Of a stretch of 64,000 bases of DNA, positions 62,747 through 64,000 are shown piece after piece (within the stretch, counting starts at the first letter, position 1; each line of letters begins with the position of its first letter). The notes beneath the pieces were generated by a model. The model was not told where the DNA came from, ran no database searches, and saw nothing but the letters and a program-made list of their open reading frames with translations. The position numbers and the translations under genes were made by a program. The stretch is from CAKOSP01 sp964369845 (GTDB lineage Bacteria > Bacillota_I > Bacilli_A > RF39 > UBA660). The stretch lies in assembly GCA_964369845.1 (NCBI GenBank), contig CAYJFJ010000003.1:1-64000 (forward strand). Reading direction: 5' to 3'.

Positions 62747-63422
62747 ACATTTCTTCTTTCAGTTTACCTTTTTCCATCTTTAATATTTTATCTGCATATT
62801 TTGCATTAGATGTATTGTGACTAACAACTATTACGCATTTGCCATTTTTGGCTAAATCATTTAATATTTTCATTATTATTTTTTCATTATTTTCATCTAG
62901 GTTACCAGTTGGCTCATCTGCTAGAATGATGGACGGATCATTAACTAAAGCTCTTGCAATGGCAATTCTTTGTTGCTCTCCACCTGATAATTCATTAGGA
63001 AAGTGATTTTTTCTATTTTCTAATCCCACTAGTTTTAATAATTTCAAAACTTTTTCTTCTCTAGATTTAGAATCCATTTCTTTATTGAGATACAATGGAA
63101 TTAAAATATTTTGAAAAGCAGTTAAAGAATTATTGAGATAATAAGATTGAAATACAAACCCTATATGTTTTTTTCTTAAATCTGCTAGTTTGTTTTCATT
63201 TAAATTAATTACTTTTTCCTCTATAATTGAAATATCTCCACTTGTAAATTCATCTAAAGTAGCCATACAATGCAGTAAAGTTGACTTACCTGATCCACTA
63301 TTTCCCAGTATTAAATATAAATTATTATTACTGAAACTATAATTTATTCCATCAACTGCTCTTATTATACTTTTATCTTTTTCGTAAATCTTTTCACAAT
63401 TTTTCAATTCTATAAAATTCAT
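62739..63422 (-). CDS. ABC ATP-binding protein of the element
   Basis: The 227-residue protein has Walker A LGNSGSGKSTLLH, Q-loop FVFQSYYLN, signature ELSGGEQQRIAIARAL and Walker B IILADEPTGNLDE, with VSHNTSN as the switch. It belongs to the LolD/MacB-type lineage that serves FtsX-like permeases. It starts after GTCGGAGGATTT, immediately downstream of a palindrome. Confidence 0.93.
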   Translation of the reverse strand: MNFIELKNCEKIYEKDKSIIRAVDGINYSFSNNNLYLILGNSGSGKSTLLHCMATLDEFTSGDISIIEEKVINLNENKLADLRKKHIGFVFQSYYLNNSLTAFQNILIPLYLNKEMDSKSREEKVLKLLKLVGLENRKNHFPNELSGGEQQRIAIARALVNDPSIILADEPTGNLDENNEKIIMKILNDLAKNGKCVIVVSHNTSNAKYADKILKMEKGKLKEEMYE

Positions 63423-63434
63423 AAATCCTCCGAC

Positions 63435-63460
63435 ATTATATTAAATTCATTTAATATAAT
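63435..63460. repeat. Perfect 12-bp inverted repeat in the ABC operon leader
   Basis: ATTATATTAAAT and ATTTAATATAAT are perfect inverted arms separated by TC, about 12 bases before the ATPase start codon. It could be an operator for an unseen regulator or an RNA hairpin near the ribosome binding site. Confidence 0.7.
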
Positions 63461-63473
63461 ACTCTTATTTTAA

Positions 63474-63509
63474 CAAACAAAAAGCCACATAAAATTTATG
63501 CAACTTTTT
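63474..63509 (-). terminator. Terminator in the ABC operon leader
   Basis: AAAAAGTTGCATAAA and TTTATGTGGCTTTTT pair over 15 bases with three G-T wobbles, followed by TTGTTTGTT on the minus strand. Its base overlaps the stop of the 24-codon leader, so leader translation could affect it. Confidence 0.65.
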
Positions 63510-63582
63510 AGGTTTGAAAGATAGTTGAATTTAATTGCAAAAACATTTTTCTTGTACAGTTATTGTGATATATTAAATTCAT
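63508..63582 (-). CDS. 24-residue leader peptide of the ABC operon
   Basis: ATG at 63582 follows TTCAGGAGATGATAGTT, a strong ribosome binding site. The frame (MNLIYHNNCTRKMFLQ...) ends inside the following terminator hairpin. A ribosome at its end would mask the hairpin. It may be a regulatory leader or a small peptide gene; no family is recognised. Confidence 0.5.
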   Translation of the reverse strand: MNLIYHNNCTRKMFLQLNSTIFQT

Positions 63583-63602
63583 AACTATCATCTCCTGAAT
63601 TT

Positions 63603-63631
63603 AATCTATCATTTTTTATTATCTTTGTCAA
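63603..63631 (-). promoter_or_regulatory. Sigma-A type promoter of the element's ABC operon
   Basis: A consensus TTGACA (63631-63626) and TAGATT (63608-63603) on the minus strand are 17 bases apart, with TGA before the -10. It lies inside the element, 48 bases from the attL arm. Confidence 0.75.
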
Positions 63632-63678
63632 TATACATAGCTTGCCATATAAGGATATATATTATAGTTCCCTCTTGA

Positions 63679-63716
63679 GGTATCACTAATTAACAACCTA
63701 CCATGGACTCTTAACC
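63679..63716 (-). other. Left attachment site (attL) of the spoIVA element
   Basis: Read on the minus strand, spoIVA codons ending AAGAGTCCA meet TG (63703-63702), then the element arm GTAGGTT-8 bases-GTGATACC (63701-63679). The spoIVA frame stops at TAG two bases beyond the crossover. Spacing of arm blocks is identical to attR. Confidence 0.85.
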
Positions 63717-64000
63717 ATCCTAGGATTTCCTTCTTCATCTGTAAAACCATTTGCCTCTGGTACTACGTAACCTACGCAATCAACTAATTTTATTTTAGTT
63801 GAGAATTCACCTACTTTAATTTCTGCACCACTTGAAGGCACAAATTTAGGTTCTGTTGTCATAATAGTTTTTCCTTCAGCACTTTGAGGGATTTCATCTA
63901 GACATTTTTTCTTTTCATATTCATCAGTAATATTAGGTACCACTAAATTTTCAATAAATCTTTTTATAAATGTAGATTTACCAGTTCTAACAGCACCTAC
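63698..64000 (-). CDS. spoIVA: SpoIVA, N-terminal part (first half of the split spoIVA gene, runs off the window)
   Basis: The frame enters at the window edge as VGAVRTGKSTFIKRF, the SpoIVA Walker A, and continues through PQSAEGKTIMTTEPKFVP and IKLVDCVGYVVPEANGF to PRMVKSPW, then meets TAG at 63700-63698. In SpoIVA of B. subtilis the sequence after this Trp continues Tyr-Glu-Glu-Pro; here Tyr-Asp-Glu-Pro follows at 58427 after the element. Roughly the first 22 residues are outside the window. Unexcised, this piece would be a 120-odd residue truncated ATPase. Confidence 0.92.
   Translation of the reverse strand, partial: VGAVRTGKSTFIKRFIENLVVPNITDEYEKKKCLDEIPQSAEGKTIMTTEPKFVPSSGAEIKVGEFSTKIKLVDCVGYVVPEANGFTDEEGNPRMVKSPW

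Larger units (their letters stand above)
58428..63702. mobile_element. 5,274-bp intervening element in spoIVA, skin-like
   Basis: The element runs between matching core sites in two halves of spoIVA. It carries a serine recombinase, a 35-codon gene, a three-gene ABC transporter and a leader. Its ends are near-perfect inverted repeats. Excision would remove 5,274 bp (not needing a reading-frame multiple, since the gene ends join at a codon) and restore spoIVA. It lacks conjugation genes, phage structural genes and transposase, and so resembles sporulation-type intervening elements. Confidence 0.85.

Overview
The window is AT-rich (roughly 70% A+T by eye), uses the standard code (Trp is TGG, no TGA read-through is needed) and has strong AGGAGG/AGGTGA ribosome binding sites. 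It carries Gram-positive housekeeping genes in Bacillus-like order. I infer a low-GC, endospore-forming member of the Bacilli, probably an uncultured, somewhat genome-reduced gut lineage related to Erysipelotrichia/RF39. Sporulation genes are present: spoIVA (split), a SpoVID-like LysM protein followed by a YsxE-like kinase fold, and a YlbJ-like membrane protein. Almost all genes are on the minus strand.

Layout. 1-7 kb: a partial surface-type protein, an ABC exporter, mutS, a small membrane protein and a YlbL-like PDZ/Lon-type protease, then ylbJ on the plus strand. 8-10 kb: three pseudopilin-like genes and then a hybrid sensor kinase. 12-14.6 kb: a phospholipase C-like/acyltransferase fusion and a permuted papain-fold hydrolase. 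14.7-23 kb: ysxE-spoVID, murF, lon, tig, greA. 22.9-27.5 kb: a Bacillus-type block ireB-ruvX-yrzB-mltG-trmR-trhP1-trhP2. 27.6-31 kb: a surface protein, two tRNAs (Leu-UAG and a CAU tRNA, probably Ile2) and a D,D-carboxypeptidase. 31-43.6 kb: Smr, a PfkB kinase, YetF-like, tgt, queA, tmk, glyA, folD, ruvB, and ruvA, with a drug-efflux-type MFS gene and a pilin-like gene between ruvB and ruvA. The MFS gene has a complete-looking leader-peptide attenuator. 43.6-51 kb: an amidoligase, a BspA/DUF285 repeat surface protein, pgsA, fmt, frr, a thioredoxin-fold protein and HU. 51.8-57.2 kb: a string of short GNAT, NUDIX, ITPase-like and P-loop kinase genes, two of them broken.

The most important region is 57.3-64 kb. 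The gene for SpoIVA, the ATPase that forms the spore-coat basement layer in the mother cell, is cut in two: the C-terminal 371 codons lie at 57314-58427 and the N-terminal part lies at 63698-64000, continuing past the window. Between them sits a 5,274-bp element with a large serine recombinase (58454-60049), a 35-codon gene just upstream of it, and an ABC transporter operon behind its own promoter, a 24-codon leader and a terminator. Both junctions share the core TGGTA. The element ends carry matching inverted arms; joined, they make a 48-bp dyad-symmetric attP of layout 8-8-7-TG-7-8-8. Joining the outer flanks restores spoIVA exactly in frame (Pro-Trp-Tyr-Asp-Glu-Pro), giving about 492 residues if the unseen N-terminus matches Bacillus subtilis. 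This is the architecture of the sigK skin element, but in spoIVA and with different cargo. I propose it is a developmentally excised or phase-variable intervening element; a recent insertion that blocks sporulation is the main alternative.
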